Shown here piece after piece: positions 42,792 through 52,411 of a DNA stretch of 64,000 nt (its first letter is position 1; every line of letters starts with the position of its first letter). Both the position numbers and the translations under genes were made by a program. Below the pieces are notes generated by a model. It was not told the DNA's origin, ran no database searches, and was given only the letters and a program-made list of their open reading frames with translations. This stretch comes from Sphingopyxis soli (GTDB lineage: Bacteria > Pseudomonadota > Alphaproteobacteria > Sphingomonadales > Sphingomonadaceae): positions 1-64,000 of the forward strand of contig NZ_JAFMTR010000068.1 in the NCBI RefSeq assembly GCF_018682675.1, in the 5' to 3' direction.

Positions 42792-43763
42792 TCAGTCGTA
42801 GAGGCCTACGGTTTCCGCCGCTTGCTTTTGCGCACCCGCCCCATCGGCCTGATAGGCGGCGACGATTTGCGCGATGACCGACAGGGCGAGCGTCGCCGGG
42901 TCGCGCGTTGCCGGAATCAGTCCGGCGGGATTCCGGAAATGCGCGAGGGTCGGTTCGTCGAATCCCTTGTCGCGCAGCATCCTCAGCCGGTCGCGGCGGC
43001 TCTGCGCGCCGCCGATGGCGCCGACATGGAGATGCGGTTGCCGCAGCGCCCAGGGGAGCAAAACCTCTTCCCACTCATGGTCGTGGAACAGCAGGGTAAA
43101 AGCGGTCCAGCGGTCGCCCCGAAGCGGGGGAGGCGCGCGGTGGTCGATCGGGGTTGCCGCGATCCCGGCGGCGGCAAGCCCGGCCACGTCGGTCGAAGCG
43201 GGAGAAAGAGCGCGAACATCGGCGCCGAGGAAATGGGCAAGGCGCGCGGTCGCGACCAACGCATCGCCGTGTCCCATCGCGACGATGCGCAGGGACGGAA
43301 CGAAGGGGCGGAGAAAGCCGTCGCCTGACCAGCCGCATGTTGCGGCGGACCGGGCAGCGGTTATTCCAGCGCCCGAGATAGAGATCGCGGCTGGTTCACG
43401 CGCATCGAGGCGGGCAAGCGTTGCGGCGATCGCCCCCGGGTCGGGGCGGGGTGTAAACAGCAGGTCGATCCCGCCGCCGCAGGGCAGGCGGATGTCGATG
43501 TAGGGCGACCCCGCGCCGAAGCGGACGATGCGGCTTTCCCCGGCCCTGAGGATTGACCGCGCCTCGCCGACGATCGCCGCCTCGATACAGCCGCCGGAGA
43601 AAGAGCCGCGATAGTCGCCGTCGGATCGGACGACCATCTGTGCCCCCAGCGCGCGCGGCGACGAGCCCGCGATGCCGACCAGCGTGACGAGGACGGCTTC
43701 CCCGGCAGGCGCGTCGAGCGCAAAGCGCAGGATGTCGGCGGGGGTGGTTGCCAGCGGGGTCAT
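42792..43763 (-). CDS. XdhC/CoxI family molybdenum-cofactor maturation protein
   Basis: The 323-residue XdhC-type protein inserts sulfurated molybdenum cofactor into xanthine-dehydrogenase-family enzymes. The N-terminal XdhC_CoxI domain includes TLVGIAGSSPRALGAQMVVR and SFSGGCIEAAIVGEA; a C-terminal Rossmann-like domain (about 160-300) contains HLHVGAIGGAQSRRDRLRML. The ATG at 43763 starts at the conserved MTPLATTPADI block; a much longer frame upstream would overlap the MocA-type gene and is unlikely. It is divergent from that gene by 33 bp and adjacent to paoCBA, which it probably serves. Confidence 0.9.
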   Translation of the reverse strand: MTPLATTPADILRFALDAPAGEAVLVTLVGIAGSSPRALGAQMVVRSDGDYRGSFSGGCIEAAIVGEARSILRAGESRIVRFGAGSPYIDIRLPCGGGIDLLFTPRPDPGAIAATLARLDAREPAAISISGAGITAARSAATCGWSGDGFLRPFVPSLRIVAMGHGDALVATARLAHFLGADVRALSPASTDVAGLAAAGIAATPIDHRAPPPLRGDRWTAFTLLFHDHEWEEVLLPWALRQPHLHVGAIGGAQSRRDRLRMLRDKGFDEPTLAHFRNPAGLIPATRDPATLALSVIAQIVAAYQADGAGAQKQAAETVGLYD

Positions 43764-43796
43764 TTTGCCGGACAGTCGCGCAACGGAGGAGGCGAC

Positions 43797-44375
43797 ATGA
43801 TCGATCCGGGCGCGGTTGCCGCCATCTTTCTGGCCGCGGGCCGGTCGAGCCGGTTCGGCGCCGCCGACAAGCTGCTCGCGCCGCTCGATGCCATGCCCGT
43901 CGCGCTGCGCGCGGCAGCGGCGATCGTCGAACTTGCGCCAGCGCGGCGGATCGCCGTCTGCCCCGATCGTGACGGTGACCTTGCGACGCTGCTCGCGGCC
44001 GAGGGGTTCGAGATCGTCGCCAACCCGGATACGGAAGCCGGCCTGTCGGCCTCGCTGCGGAAGGGCATCGACGCTGTCGCGGCCGGGCCCGAAAGGGCGG
44101 CGCTGCTCTGCCTGGCCGATATGCCCCTCGTGCGCGCGGCGCACCTGCGCGCGCTTCTGGCGCGGTTCGATCCCGAAACGGCGCCGGTCGTCGCATCGAG
44201 CCGCGATGGCGTGCCGATGCCCCCGGCGCTGTTCGCGCGCGCGGTGTTCGGCGAACTGGCTACGGCAACGGGGGATCGGGGAGGGCGCGCGCTGCTGGCC
44301 TCGGCGGCGCTGGTTCCGGCAGCCGCCGGCGAACTGGCCGACATCGACCGCCCCGCGGACCTGTCCGCGTGGTAG
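43797..44375 (+). CDS. Nucleotidyltransferase, MocA/MobA-like (Mo-cofactor cytidylyl/guanylyltransferase)
   Basis: This 192-residue NTP-transferase begins with the nucleotide-binding motif FLAAGRSSRFGAADKLLAPL and has the catalytic acidic loop LCLADMPLVRAAHLRALL. Such proteins (MocA) attach CMP to molybdopterin for aldehyde oxidoreductases of the PaoABC type, which fits the neighbours. GGAGGAGGC precedes the ATG. It is divergent from xdhC and convergent with paoC (16 bp apart). Confidence 0.88.
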   Translation: MIDPGAVAAIFLAAGRSSRFGAADKLLAPLDAMPVALRAAAAIVELAPARRIAVCPDRDGDLATLLAAEGFEIVANPDTEAGLSASLRKGIDAVAAGPERAALLCLADMPLVRAAHLRALLARFDPETAPVVASSRDGVPMPPALFARAVFGELATATGDRGGRALLASAALVPAAAGELADIDRPADLSAW

Positions 44376-44391
44376 CGGCCACGCCGCCGCA

Positions 44392-46599
44392 TCAGGCGAT
44401 CGCCGGCAGGCGGTCGATCAGCTTGTCGAGCGTCACCGGATAGTTGCGCACGCGAATGCCGGTCGCGTGATAGACCGCGTTGGCGACCGCCGCCGCGACC
44501 CCGCAAATCCCGAGCTCCCCGACGCCCTTTGCCTTCATCGGCGACGTGGTCGGATCGACCTCGTCGAGGAAGATCACGTCCTGCGACGGAATATCGGCGT
44601 GGACGGGCACTTCGTAGCCCGCGAGGTCATGATTGACGAAAAAGCCGAACCTTTTGTCGACCGCCAACTCCTCCATCAGCGCCGCGCCCGCGCCCATCGT
44701 CATCGCGCCGATGACCTGGCTGCGCGCCGCCTTCGGGTTGAGGATGCGCCCCGCCGCACACACGGCAAGCATCCGGCGCAGACGGATCTCGCCGGTCGCG
44801 GCGTCGACCGCCGCCTCGACGAAATGTGCGCCGAAGGTCGATTGTTGGAAGGTCTGCGCGAGGTCGCCATATTCCATCATGTCTTCGGCTACGACCTCGC
44901 CGTCGGCCGCCGCCCTGGCGAGCGCGATGCTCTTTCCGCCGGCGCTGACCTTGCCGTTCGCAAAGGCGGCTTTTGCCGGATCGAGACCCAGTTTTTGCGC
45001 GATAGCGGTACGCAATTTGGCGCAAGCGGCGTAGACGCCCGCGGTCGAGCTGTTCGCGCCCCACTGGCCGCCCGAGCCCGCGGATACGGGGAAGAGCGAG
45101 TCGCCGAGGCGGACCTCGACCCGATCGAGCGGTACGCCGAGCATTTCGGCGGCGGTCTGCGCGATGATCGTATAGCTGCCGGTGCCGATGTCGGTCATGT
45201 CGGTCTCGACGATCACCCGGCCCGCGCGATCGAGCCGCACGCGCGCCGCCGATTTTTCGTTGAGATTGTTGCGGAAGGCGGCGGCGACTCCGGTGCCGAC
45301 GAGCCAGCGGCCGTCGCGGGTCAGGCCGGGCTTCGGATTGCGCGATGCCCACCCGAATTTGTCGGCACCGATCCGGAGGCATTCGTTGAGCTGGCGCTGC
45401 GAGAATTTGCGCTCGGGCTTCTCGGGATCGACCTGCGTGTCGTTGAGGATACGGAAGGCGACGGGGTCCATGCCCAGCTTTTCGGCCATCTCGTCGATTG
45501 CGATCTCCAGCGCCATCAGGCCGGGCGCCTCGCCGGGCGCGCGCATCGCGTTGCCCTCGGGAAGGTCGAGGACGGCGAGGCGCATCGCGGTCATCCGGTG
45601 CGGCGCGGCATAGAGCAGGCGCGTCTGCCCGACCGCGGTTTCGGGGCCGCCGCCCTTGAGGTCGCCCGACCAGCTTTCATGGCCGATCGACGTCAGCTTG
45701 CCGTCGGGTGTCGCGCCGAGGCGGATGCGCTGGATCGTCGCGGGGCGATGGGTCGTGTTGTTCGCGATGAGCGGACGCGGCAGTGCGACCTTGACCGGCC
45801 GACCGGCTGCCTTGGCACCCAGTGCCGCGAGGATCGCGTCGGCGCGGACGAACAATTTGCCGCCGAACCCCCCGCCGATATAGGGCGACACCAGCCGGAC
45901 ATTTTCCCTGGGAATGCCGAGCGTTTTTGCAACGTCGCCGACCGACCAGGCGATCATCTGGTTCGATGTCCACAGGGTGAGCTTGTCGCCATCCCAGCTT
46001 GCGATAGAGGCGTGCGGCTCCATCATCGCATGGCTGTGGTCGGGGGTCGTATAATGTTCGTCGAGCTTGACCGGTGCCGAGGCGAAGGCGGCGTCGAAAT
46101 CGCCGAAGCTGCTGTCGGGCTCGGTGCCGAAAAAGGCCGGCGGCTTGATCGCCCCGTCGAGCGAACTCGCAAGGTCGAAATTGCCCTTATCGCGGGTGTA
46201 CCGGACGCGGACGAGCCCGGCGGCCGCGCGCGCTTGTTCGAAGCTCTCGGCGACGACGATCGCGATTGCCTGATGATAGTGCTGGATTTCGGGTCCGCCG
46301 AGCAGGCGGGCGGTGTTGAAGTCGCCTTTGCCTAACGTCCCGGCGCTGGCCGCGGTGACAATGGCGAGAACGCCGGGCGCCGCCTTCGCCTCCGCGAGGT
46401 CGATCGACGCGATGCGGCCCTTGGCGATCGCCGAGCCGACGATGAAGCCATAGGCCTGGTTGGGCACGGCGTCGTGGCGCTCATAGGCGTAGGGCGCGGT
46501 GCCGCTGGTCTTGAGCGGCCCCTCGATCCGGCTGGTCGGCTTGCCGACGACCTTGAGCTGGTCGATCGGATTTTCGGTGGCAGGCGTGTCGAACTTCAT
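44392..46599 (-). CDS. paoC: Aldehyde oxidoreductase molybdenum-binding subunit
   Basis: The 735-residue xanthine-oxidase-family large subunit binds molybdopterin cytosine dinucleotide. It has an Ald_Xan_dh hammerhead domain (about 30-140) and the Mo-binding domain after it (QMIAWSVGDVAKTLGI, RAPGEAPGLMALEIAIDEMA). The catalytic Glu is predicted at residue 695 in GVGELGIC. It oxidises aldehydes to acids in the periplasm with PaoA and PaoB. The ATG at 46599 is 4 nt from the paoB stop; longer readings fuse unrelated sequence from the paoB region. It is the last gene of the paoABC operon. Confidence 0.93.
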   Translation of the reverse strand: MKFDTPATENPIDQLKVVGKPTSRIEGPLKTSGTAPYAYERHDAVPNQAYGFIVGSAIAKGRIASIDLAEAKAAPGVLAIVTAASAGTLGKGDFNTARLLGGPEIQHYHQAIAIVVAESFEQARAAAGLVRVRYTRDKGNFDLASSLDGAIKPPAFFGTEPDSSFGDFDAAFASAPVKLDEHYTTPDHSHAMMEPHASIASWDGDKLTLWTSNQMIAWSVGDVAKTLGIPRENVRLVSPYIGGGFGGKLFVRADAILAALGAKAAGRPVKVALPRPLIANNTTHRPATIQRIRLGATPDGKLTSIGHESWSGDLKGGGPETAVGQTRLLYAAPHRMTAMRLAVLDLPEGNAMRAPGEAPGLMALEIAIDEMAEKLGMDPVAFRILNDTQVDPEKPERKFSQRQLNECLRIGADKFGWASRNPKPGLTRDGRWLVGTGVAAAFRNNLNEKSAARVRLDRAGRVIVETDMTDIGTGSYTIIAQTAAEMLGVPLDRVEVRLGDSLFPVSAGSGGQWGANSSTAGVYAACAKLRTAIAQKLGLDPAKAAFANGKVSAGGKSIALARAAADGEVVAEDMMEYGDLAQTFQQSTFGAHFVEAAVDAATGEIRLRRMLAVCAAGRILNPKAARSQVIGAMTMGAGAALMEELAVDKRFGFFVNHDLAGYEVPVHADIPSQDVIFLDEVDPTTSPMKAKGVGELGICGVAAAVANAVYHATGIRVRNYPVTLDKLIDRLPAIA

Positions 46600-46603
46600 C
46601 GGT

Positions 46604-47554
46604 TCAGCCTTTCGCTTGCGCCAGCACCCCGGCGAGCGTGCGCTCGACGAGGGGCAGCTTGTAGGCATTTTCGTGGCTGGTCTTCGCGCCCGCGAGCAGC
46701 GCCGAGGTGACTGCCTTCGCGCCGCGCGGCAACTCCGCATCGGCTGCCTTGACCCGCCACGGCTTGTAACCGACCCCGCCGAGCGCGACCCGGCCGCTGC
46801 CGTCGGGCTGGACGACGACGCCGACCGAGACGAGCGCGAAGGCATAGGAGGCGCGGTCGCGGACCTTGTGATAGATGTGCGTGCCGCCGACGGGTTTCGG
46901 CAGGGTCACCGCAGTGATCAACTCGCCCGGCGCCAGCGCGGTTTCGAGGTGCGGCGTGCTGCCCGGCGCGCGGTAGAAATCGGCAAGCGCGATGCGGCGT
47001 GCCTTGCCTGCCTTGTCGACTGTCTCGACCGTCGCGTCCAGCGCCTGCATCGCGACCGCCATGTCGCTGGGATGGGTGGCGATGCACGCCTCGCTCGCGC
47101 CGACTACGGCGTGCAGGCGGCTGAACCCGCCGATCGCCGCGCAGCCGCTGCCCGGCTGGCGTTTGTTACACGGCTGGTTGGTGTCGTAGAAATAGGGGCA
47201 GCGCGTGCGCTGGAGGAGGTTACCCGCGGTCGTCGCCTTGTTGCGCAGCTGGCCCGAGGCGCCCGCGACGAGCGCGCGCGAAACGAGGCCGTAGTCGCGG
47301 CGGATGCGCGCGTCGGCGGCGAGGTCGGTGTTGCGCACCATCGCCCCGATCCGCAGCCCGCCATCGCTCGTCGGCTCGATCGTGTCGAGCTTCAACCGGC
47401 TGACGTCGATCAGATGGGAAGGAGTTTCGATCTCGAGCTTCATGAGGTCGAGGAGGTTGGTGCCGCCCGCGATGAAGCGCGCGCCAGGCGTGCGGGCAAA
47501 GGCGGCGGTGGCGGCGGCGGGGGTGTCGACCCGCTCATAGGTGAAGCTCTTCAT
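46604..47554 (-). CDS. paoB: Aldehyde oxidoreductase FAD subunit
   Basis: This 316-residue FAD-binding subunit has [16 protein letters not shown] for FAD and an inserted Cys-rich loop [21 protein letters not shown] before [20 protein letters not shown], the signature of the additional [4Fe-4S] cluster of PaoB-type subunits. The C-terminal CO_deh_flav_C domain is at about 210-315. Its ATG overlaps the paoA stop in an ATGA arrangement. It transfers electrons between the molybdenum and iron-sulfur parts. Confidence 0.92.
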   Translation of the reverse strand: MKSFTYERVDTPAAATAAFARTPGARFIAGGTNLLDLMKLEIETPSHLIDVSRLKLDTIEPTSDGGLRIGAMVRNTDLAADARIRRDYGLVSRALVAGASGQLRNKATTAGNLLQRTRCPYFYDTNQPCNKRQPGSGCAAIGGFSRLHAVVGASEACIATHPSDMAVAMQALDATVETVDKAGKARRIALADFYRAPGSTPHLETALAPGELITAVTLPKPVGGTHIYHKVRDRASYAFALVSVGVVVQPDGSGRVALGGVGYKPWRVKAADAELPRGAKAVTSALLAGAKTSHENAYKLPLVERTLAGVLAQAKG

Positions 47555-48195
47555 GCCTTCACTCCCGCGGCGTCGACAATCGCGTCGACGATGTTCGAAT
47601 AGGCGCCGCAGCGGCAGATGTTGCCGCTCATCCGCTCGCGCAGTTCGCGCGGCGTGACGGCAGGGGCGACGGAGAGGTCGGCGGTCACGTGGCTCGGGAT
47701 GCCGGCCTTGATCTCGTCCAGCACCGCGACGGCCGAGCAGATCTGGCCGGGCGTGCAATAGCCGCATTGATATCCGTCGTGGACGACGAAGGCCTCCTGC
47801 ATCGGATGCAGATTGCCCGGCTGGCCCAGCCCCTCGATCGTCGTGATCCGGTCGCCGTCGTGCTGGACCGCGAGCGACAGGCAGCTGTTGATCCGCCGCC
47901 CGTCGACGAGGACGGTGCAGGCGCCGCACTGGCCGTGGTCGCATCCCTTTTTGGTGCCGGTCAGGCGCAGATGCTCGCGCAGCGCGTCGAGCAATGTCGT
48001 GCGCGTATCGAGTTCGAGCGAGTGCGCGGTGCCGTTGACTTCGAAATCGACCTTTGCGGTCGGCGGGCTTGCCGGAGCCCTGGAGGGCGCCGCTTCGGCC
48101 ATCGCGGGTCTGGCGACTGCCGCCGTGGCGACCGACGCAGCGCCGCCGGCCAGCAGCCCGCGCCGCGAAATGGGAAAGTCGTCGGATGGCGCCAT
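47551..48195 (-). CDS. paoA: Aldehyde oxidoreductase [2Fe-2S] subunit with Tat signal
   Basis: The 214-residue iron-sulfur subunit has a twin-arginine signal ([13 protein letters not shown], about 9-22), so the folded heterotrimer is exported to the periplasm. Two clusters follow: plant-type Cys pattern [15 protein letters not shown] (with INSC) and the helical CGYCTPGQ...ICRCGAY. It is the first gene of paoABC. A separate promoter must lie in the 260-bp divergent region shared with kduI, but no clear element was picked. Confidence 0.94.
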   Translation of the reverse strand: MAPSDDFPISRRGLLAGGAASVATAAVARPAMAEAAPSRAPASPPTAKVDFEVNGTAHSLELDTRTTLLDALREHLRLTGTKKGCDHGQCGACTVLVDGRRINSCLSLAVQHDGDRITTIEGLGQPGNLHPMQEAFVVHDGYQCGYCTPGQICSAVAVLDEIKAGIPSHVTADLSVAPAVTPRELRERMSGNICRCGAYSNIVDAIVDAAGVKA

Positions 48196-48397
48196 GTCAT
48201 GTCCCCGATCGTCTGGTGCGCCCGCGGATTGCAGTCCCCGCAGCGCTTTGAGCCATTATGTGCCGGATGGGACGATGCATGCCGCCCCGCACTCTTTTCG
48301 GATGTGCGGGAACGGTATCATAGGGATGTGCGGTAGGGCAATCGGGAGTCTGGCGGCGTCGCCGCCTTCTTCTCGATAGCGGTTGCCGCAGAGCATT

Positions 48398-48409
48398 GAC
48401 ACCGGTTAC
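48398..48409. promoter_or_regulatory. LacI-type operator upstream of kduI
   Basis: GACACCGGTTAC has the same GACACCGGT core as the perfect palindrome at 52412-52423, differing only at two positions of the right arm. It lies 49 bp before the kduI start, in the divergent region with paoA. The LacI protein at 51234-52286 is the probable binder. Confidence 0.65.
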
Positions 48410-48457
48410 CTAATTGCCTATCGCAGCCGGAAACCAATCTTGTTCGAGGATGCCGCC

Positions 48458-49300
48458 ATGTTCGATCGCACCTATTACGCCACCCATCCCGCGATGATGG
48501 AGGATGTGTCGAACGCGGAGCTTCGCGACCGTTATCTGATCCGGAATCTCTTCCGCCCCGGCGAGTGCGTTCTCAACTACACCCATGCCGACCGCTTCGT
48601 CATCGGCGGGGTCGCGGTCGGCGGCGCGCCGGTCAAATTGCCGGCGCAGACCGAGCCGCCGTCGGCGGCCGGGCACCCGTTTCTCGAACGGCGCGAGCTT
48701 GCGATCGTCAACATTTCGTCCGTCGAAGGCACGGTCACGGTCGACGGGGAGGTCTTCACGCTCGGCAACAAGGATTGCCTCTATGTGACGATGGGCGCGA
48801 CGGACGTCGAGTTCGCGGGGCAGGGTGCGCGCTATTATCTGGCGTCGTGTCCGGCGCACAAGGCGTTCACGACGCGCAAGCTCGGCATCGCCGACGCCAA
48901 CGCGCTCGACCGCGGCAGTCTCGCCGAATCGAACGAGCGCACGATCTATCAGCTCGTCATTCCCGGCGTCTGCGACAGCGCCCAGCTCGTCATGGGGCTG
49001 ACCGTGCTCAAGGAAGGCAGCGTGTGGAACACGATGCCGCCGCACATTCACGAGCGCCGCAGCGAGATCTATTTCTATTTCGAACTCGACAATGTCGAGA
49101 CCGACCGCGTGATGCATTTCATGGGCGAGGGCGAGGCGACGCGCCACATCGTCATGCAGAATGAGGAAGCGGTGATCAGCCCGCCGTGGTCGATCCACAT
49201 GGGGGCGGGTACTAAATCCTATGCCTTTATCTGGGCGATGGCGGGCGAGAATCAGGATTATACGGACATGAACGTTCTCGACATCTGCCAGCTGTCGTAA
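48458..49300 (+). CDS. kduI: 5-keto-4-deoxyuronate (4-deoxy-L-threo-5-hexosulose-uronate) isomerase
   Basis: The 280-residue cupin isomerase converts 5-keto-4-deoxyuronate to 2,5-diketo-3-deoxygluconate, after unsaturated oligouronate breakdown. The zinc ligands are visible: His196 and His198 ([10 protein letters not shown]), Glu203 and His247 ([10 protein letters not shown]). The conserved start [14 protein letters not shown] and internal [13 protein letters not shown] match KduI. The start at 48458 is decided by the conserved start and a GAGGA box. It heads the kduI-kduD-kdgK operon with a LacI site just upstream. Confidence 0.96.
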   Translation: MFDRTYYATHPAMMEDVSNAELRDRYLIRNLFRPGECVLNYTHADRFVIGGVAVGGAPVKLPAQTEPPSAAGHPFLERRELAIVNISSVEGTVTVDGEVFTLGNKDCLYVTMGATDVEFAGQGARYYLASCPAHKAFTTRKLGIADANALDRGSLAESNERTIYQLVIPGVCDSAQLVMGLTVLKEGSVWNTMPPHIHERRSEIYFYFELDNVETDRVMHFMGEGEATRHIVMQNEEAVISPPWSIHMGAGTKSYAFIWAMAGENQDYTDMNVLDICQLS

Positions 49301-49318
49301 AGAGCGTTCCGGTCTTCC

Positions 49319-49424
49319 TCGTCACCCTGAACCCGTTTCAGGGTCCATGGCTGGACCTTTCCTAAAGCGCCGCGCCGGACGAGGGGGCAGGCCGTGGATG
49401 CTGAACCAAGTTCGGCATGGCGAG
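49319..49424. repeat. Composite intergenic repeat between kduI and kduD
   Basis: Two hairpins flank a GC-rich middle: ACCCTGAA / TTCAGGGT (49324-49331 and 49337-49344) and a right block (49395-49424) matching that at 1-36, with ATGCTGAA / TTCGGCAT (49398-49405, 49411-49418). It is the sphingomonad 'gtcaccctgaa...tggatgctgaa' composite repeat (recalled). Its right end contributes the GAGAGG that precedes kduD. Confidence 0.65.
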
Positions 49425-49439
49425 AGGATGAGACAAGCG

Positions 49440-50207
49440 ATGTCATTGTTCGACCTCACTGGAAAAGTCGCGCTGGTCACCGGCGCCAACACCGGCATCG
49501 GACAGGGGATCGCGGTGGCGCTCGCCGGGGCGGGGGCCGACATTGCCGCTGCGGGCCGCTCGCCCGCTGACGGGACCGTCGACAAGGTGCGCGGGCTCGG
49601 ACGGAAGGGCGAAAATTTCGTCGCCGATCTGTCGAGCGTCGGCGCGGTGCAGCCGCTCGTCGATGCGGTGCTCGCCGAATTCGGCCGCATCGACATCCTC
49701 GTCAACAATGCGGGCATCATCCGCCGCGCCGACGCGGTCGATTTCACCGAAGAGGATTGGGACGCGGTGATGGACACCAATCTCAAGACGCTCTTCTTCC
49801 TGTGTCAGAGCGTGGGTCGCCACATGATTGCGCGTATCGAGAAGGAGGGGGGCTCGGGCAAGATCATCAACATCGCCTCGATGCTCACCTTTCAGGGCGG
49901 CATCCGCGTGCCGAGCTATACCGCGTCGAAATCGGGGGTCGGCGGGCTCACCAAGCTGCTCGCGAACGAATGGGCAGCGAAGGGCGTGCAGGTCAACGCG
50001 ATTGCCCCGGGCTATATCGCGACGAACAACACCGCCGCGCTCCAGGCCGACGAGACGCGCAATCGCCAGATCATGGAGCGTATTCCGGCGGGGCGCTGGG
50101 GCGATCCTGCCGACATCGGCGGCGCCGCGGTGTTCCTCGCTTCCCCGGCGTCGGACTATGTGCAGGGCCATATCCTCGCCGTCGACGGCGGCTGGCTCGC
50201 GCGCTAG
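49440..50207 (+). CDS. kduD: 2-deoxy-D-gluconate 3-dehydrogenase (KduD-type SDR)
   Basis: This 255-residue SDR reduces 2,5-diketo-3-deoxygluconate to 2-keto-3-deoxygluconate (KDG). It has TGANTGIG (dinucleotide), NNAG, the YTASKSG catalytic Tyr/Lys and RWGDPADIGGAAVFL, with the typical KduD start MSLFDLTGKVALVTG. The ATG at 49440 is chosen by homology; an ATG at 49428 adds MRQA and would sit directly on the GAGAGG box. It works with KduI upstream and KdgK downstream (9-bp gap). Confidence 0.93.
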   Translation: MSLFDLTGKVALVTGANTGIGQGIAVALAGAGADIAAAGRSPADGTVDKVRGLGRKGENFVADLSSVGAVQPLVDAVLAEFGRIDILVNNAGIIRRADAVDFTEEDWDAVMDTNLKTLFFLCQSVGRHMIARIEKEGGSGKIINIASMLTFQGGIRVPSYTASKSGVGGLTKLLANEWAAKGVQVNAIAPGYIATNNTAALQADETRNRQIMERIPAGRWGDPADIGGAAVFLASPASDYVQGHILAVDGGWLAR

Positions 50208-50216
50208 CATCGCGCC

Positions 50217-51227
50217 ATGACCGGCCGCCTTGTCTTCTTCGGCGAACTGCTGATCCGCCTGACGGCGCCGGGCAACGAGCTGTTGATGCAGTCGCCCGCC
50301 CTGTCGCTTCACGTCGGGGGCGCGGAAGCGAATGTCGCGATCGGGCTCGCGCACCTCGGCCACGACTGCGCGATGGTCAGTTCCATTCCACCCAACGCTC
50401 TGGGGCGCGGAGCGGTAGCGGCGGTACGCAGCGCCGGCGTCGACTGTGCCGCTGTCACCAGCCGCCCCGGGCGGATGGGGCTCTATTTCCTGAGCGTCGG
50501 CGCCGGGTTGCGCGCGTCGGAAATCGTGTACGACCGTGCGGGATCGAGCTTCGCGGCGACCGGGCCGGAAGATTATGACTTCGACCGATTGCTGGCGGGG
50601 GCCGGGCTGCTGCACCTGTCGGGGATCACCCCCGCGCTCGGGCCACGTTCGGCCGAAGCCGCGCTCGCGGCGGCGCGGGCGGCGAAGCGGCTGGGCGTCC
50701 CGGTCAGTTTCGACGGCAATTACCGCGCCATGCTGTGGGACGCGTGGGACAGCGAGCCGCGTGCGATCCTGTCGGCGTTGATCGGAACCGCGGATATCCT
50801 TTTCGGCAACCACCGCGACCTGTCGCTGGTGCTGGGGCGCGCGTTCAGCGGAGAGGGCGAGGACCGGCGGCGCGAAGCGGCCGAAGCCGGTTTTGCGGCG
50901 TTTCCGGGCCTCAAGCTGATCGCCTCGACCGCGCGGCACACCGTCACCGCCGACCATCATCGCATCGCGGCGCGCATCGACCTGCGCGAAGCGAGCCACC
51001 AGACGGCCGACATCGACGTGACCGGCATCGTCGACCGCATCGGCGCCGGCGACGCTTTCGCAGCGGGGGTGCTTCATGCGCATCTGTCGGGCGGCGATGC
51101 GCGCGCGATGGCAGAAAGCGGACTCGCGCTCGCCTGCCTCAAACATTCGTTGCCGGGCGATGCCAGCCGTTTCGGGCAAAGCGACATCGACGCCTTCCAT
51201 TCCGGGGCGCTCGACGTCCGGCGATAG
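50217..51227 (+). CDS. kdgK: 2-keto-3-deoxygluconate kinase
   Basis: The 336-residue PfkB/ribokinase-family sugar kinase phosphorylates KDG to KDPG. The N-terminal substrate lid has GGAEANVAIGLAHLGH, a central FDGNYRAMLW and the anion-hole catalytic signature DRIGAGDAFAAGVLHAHLSG with the Asp base. The family position (after kduI and kduD) supports the KDG substrate. Its product KDPG needs an aldolase that is not encoded here. Confidence 0.92.
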   Translation: MTGRLVFFGELLIRLTAPGNELLMQSPALSLHVGGAEANVAIGLAHLGHDCAMVSSIPPNALGRGAVAAVRSAGVDCAAVTSRPGRMGLYFLSVGAGLRASEIVYDRAGSSFAATGPEDYDFDRLLAGAGLLHLSGITPALGPRSAEAALAAARAAKRLGVPVSFDGNYRAMLWDAWDSEPRAILSALIGTADILFGNHRDLSLVLGRAFSGEGEDRRREAAEAGFAAFPGLKLIASTARHTVTADHHRIAARIDLREASHQTADIDVTGIVDRIGAGDAFAAGVLHAHLSGGDARAMAESGLALACLKHSLPGDASRFGQSDIDAFHSGALDVRR

Positions 51228-51233
51228 GGCAGG

Positions 51234-52286
51234 TCAGCCGCGCGGCGGCGCGACCGACTGGCGTTCGATGAAGGTTGACGGCATCACCGGATTCTCGTCG
51301 TCGGCTGCCTTGGCGCCGGAGCCCAAGAAATCGGCAACGAGCGTGCGCGCGGCGCGCGATCCCATCTCGCGGATCGGCCACCGCACCGTGCTGAGCGCAG
51401 GCCAGATATGCGTTGCGGTCGGCGAATCGTCGAAACCGATAATCGACAGGTCGGCGGGAACCGACAGACCCTTGCCATGTGCAACGCTCATCACGCCTGC
51501 TGCCATTTCGTCGTTCGACACGAAGACGGCGGTCGGCGGCTCCTCCAGCGACAGCATCGCCTCGCCCGCCTCGACTCCCGCGGTGTAGCGATAGTTGCCG
51601 GGCGCGTAGAGCTCGTCGGGAAGCGACAGCCCCGCAGCGGCGAGCGCGGCGCGAAATCCCTCTTCGCGTTCGGCGGCCGAGCGGAAGCCCGCGGGGCCGC
51701 GCACGAAGCCGATGCGGCGGTGGCCAAGCGCGATCAGCTTGCCCACCGCCTCGGCGACGACTTCGCGATCGTTCGACGACACGCAATGCCTTGCATCGTC
51801 GAGCGGCGCCGATCCGACGCGGACATAACGGACGCCCAGATCCTCGCAGATCTTTGCAAGATCGTCATTCTCCGAAATCGGCGGCAGCAGCATAGCGCCG
51901 ATCGGGCGCTGCTTTTCGAGGAACAGGCGCACGTCGTCGAGCAGCTTGTCCGAGCCGCGATCGACCGGGCGGACGAGCAGCGCAAGATCGCTGTCCTTGA
52001 TCGCGTCGAGAACGCCCTGCTGGAAATTGAGCACCGTCTGCGCGTTCGGATTGTCGTGGAGCAGCGCGATCAGGAAATTCCGGCGAAAGGCGAGGGCGCG
52101 CGCCTGCGGATTGGGAACGAAGCCGAGCGTTTCGATCGCCTGCTGCACCGACTTGCGGGTCTTGTCGCTGATGAACTCGGACCGGTTGATGACGCGGCTC
52201 ACCGTCTTTTTCGATACCCCGGCCATCGCCGCGACGTCGTTGATTGTCGGTTGCTTGCCGCCTTGTCCGCCCGCGCGTGCCGCCAT
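51234..52286 (-). CDS. LacI family transcriptional repressor of uronate genes
   Basis: This 350-residue repressor has an N-terminal LacI HTH (about 12-60, TINDVAAMAGVSKKTVSRVI, then NRSEFISDKTRKSVQQAIET) and a periplasmic-binding-protein-like sensor domain (about 70-340, with FVSNDEMAAGVMSVAHGKGL and LSIIGFDDSPTATHIWPALS). It is convergent with kdgK (6 bp) and divergent from the FAH/transport operon. Sites at 48398 and 52412 suggest it represses both uronate operons. The inducer is unknown but KDG or a uronate is likely. Confidence 0.92.
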   Translation of the reverse strand: MAARAGGQGGKQPTINDVAAMAGVSKKTVSRVINRSEFISDKTRKSVQQAIETLGFVPNPQARALAFRRNFLIALLHDNPNAQTVLNFQQGVLDAIKDSDLALLVRPVDRGSDKLLDDVRLFLEKQRPIGAMLLPPISENDDLAKICEDLGVRYVRVGSAPLDDARHCVSSNDREVVAEAVGKLIALGHRRIGFVRGPAGFRSAAEREEGFRAALAAAGLSLPDELYAPGNYRYTAGVEAGEAMLSLEEPPTAVFVSNDEMAAGVMSVAHGKGLSVPADLSIIGFDDSPTATHIWPALSTVRWPIREMGSRAARTLVADFLGSGAKAADDENPVMPSTFIERQSVAPPRG

Positions 52287-52411
52287 GATAACGCTTTCTC
52301 TCCACCGCGCCGCACGCCCGAAGCGCCAAGCCCACCTGTCGGCCGGTACCGTCCCTAGTGAAGGCTTGGCCCCGCAAAATCAACCGTGGCTGCGGCTATT
52401 CGCTTGCTTTT

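Noticed and set aside
42792-44144. 450-codon version of the XdhC gene
   Set aside because: The extra N-terminal part overlaps the divergent MocA-type gene and is Arg-rich noise; the conserved protein starts at 43763.
43816-46335. 839-codon plus-strand frame running across the MocA-type gene and paoC
   Set aside because: It crosses two well-supported genes in wrong frames and has no domain.
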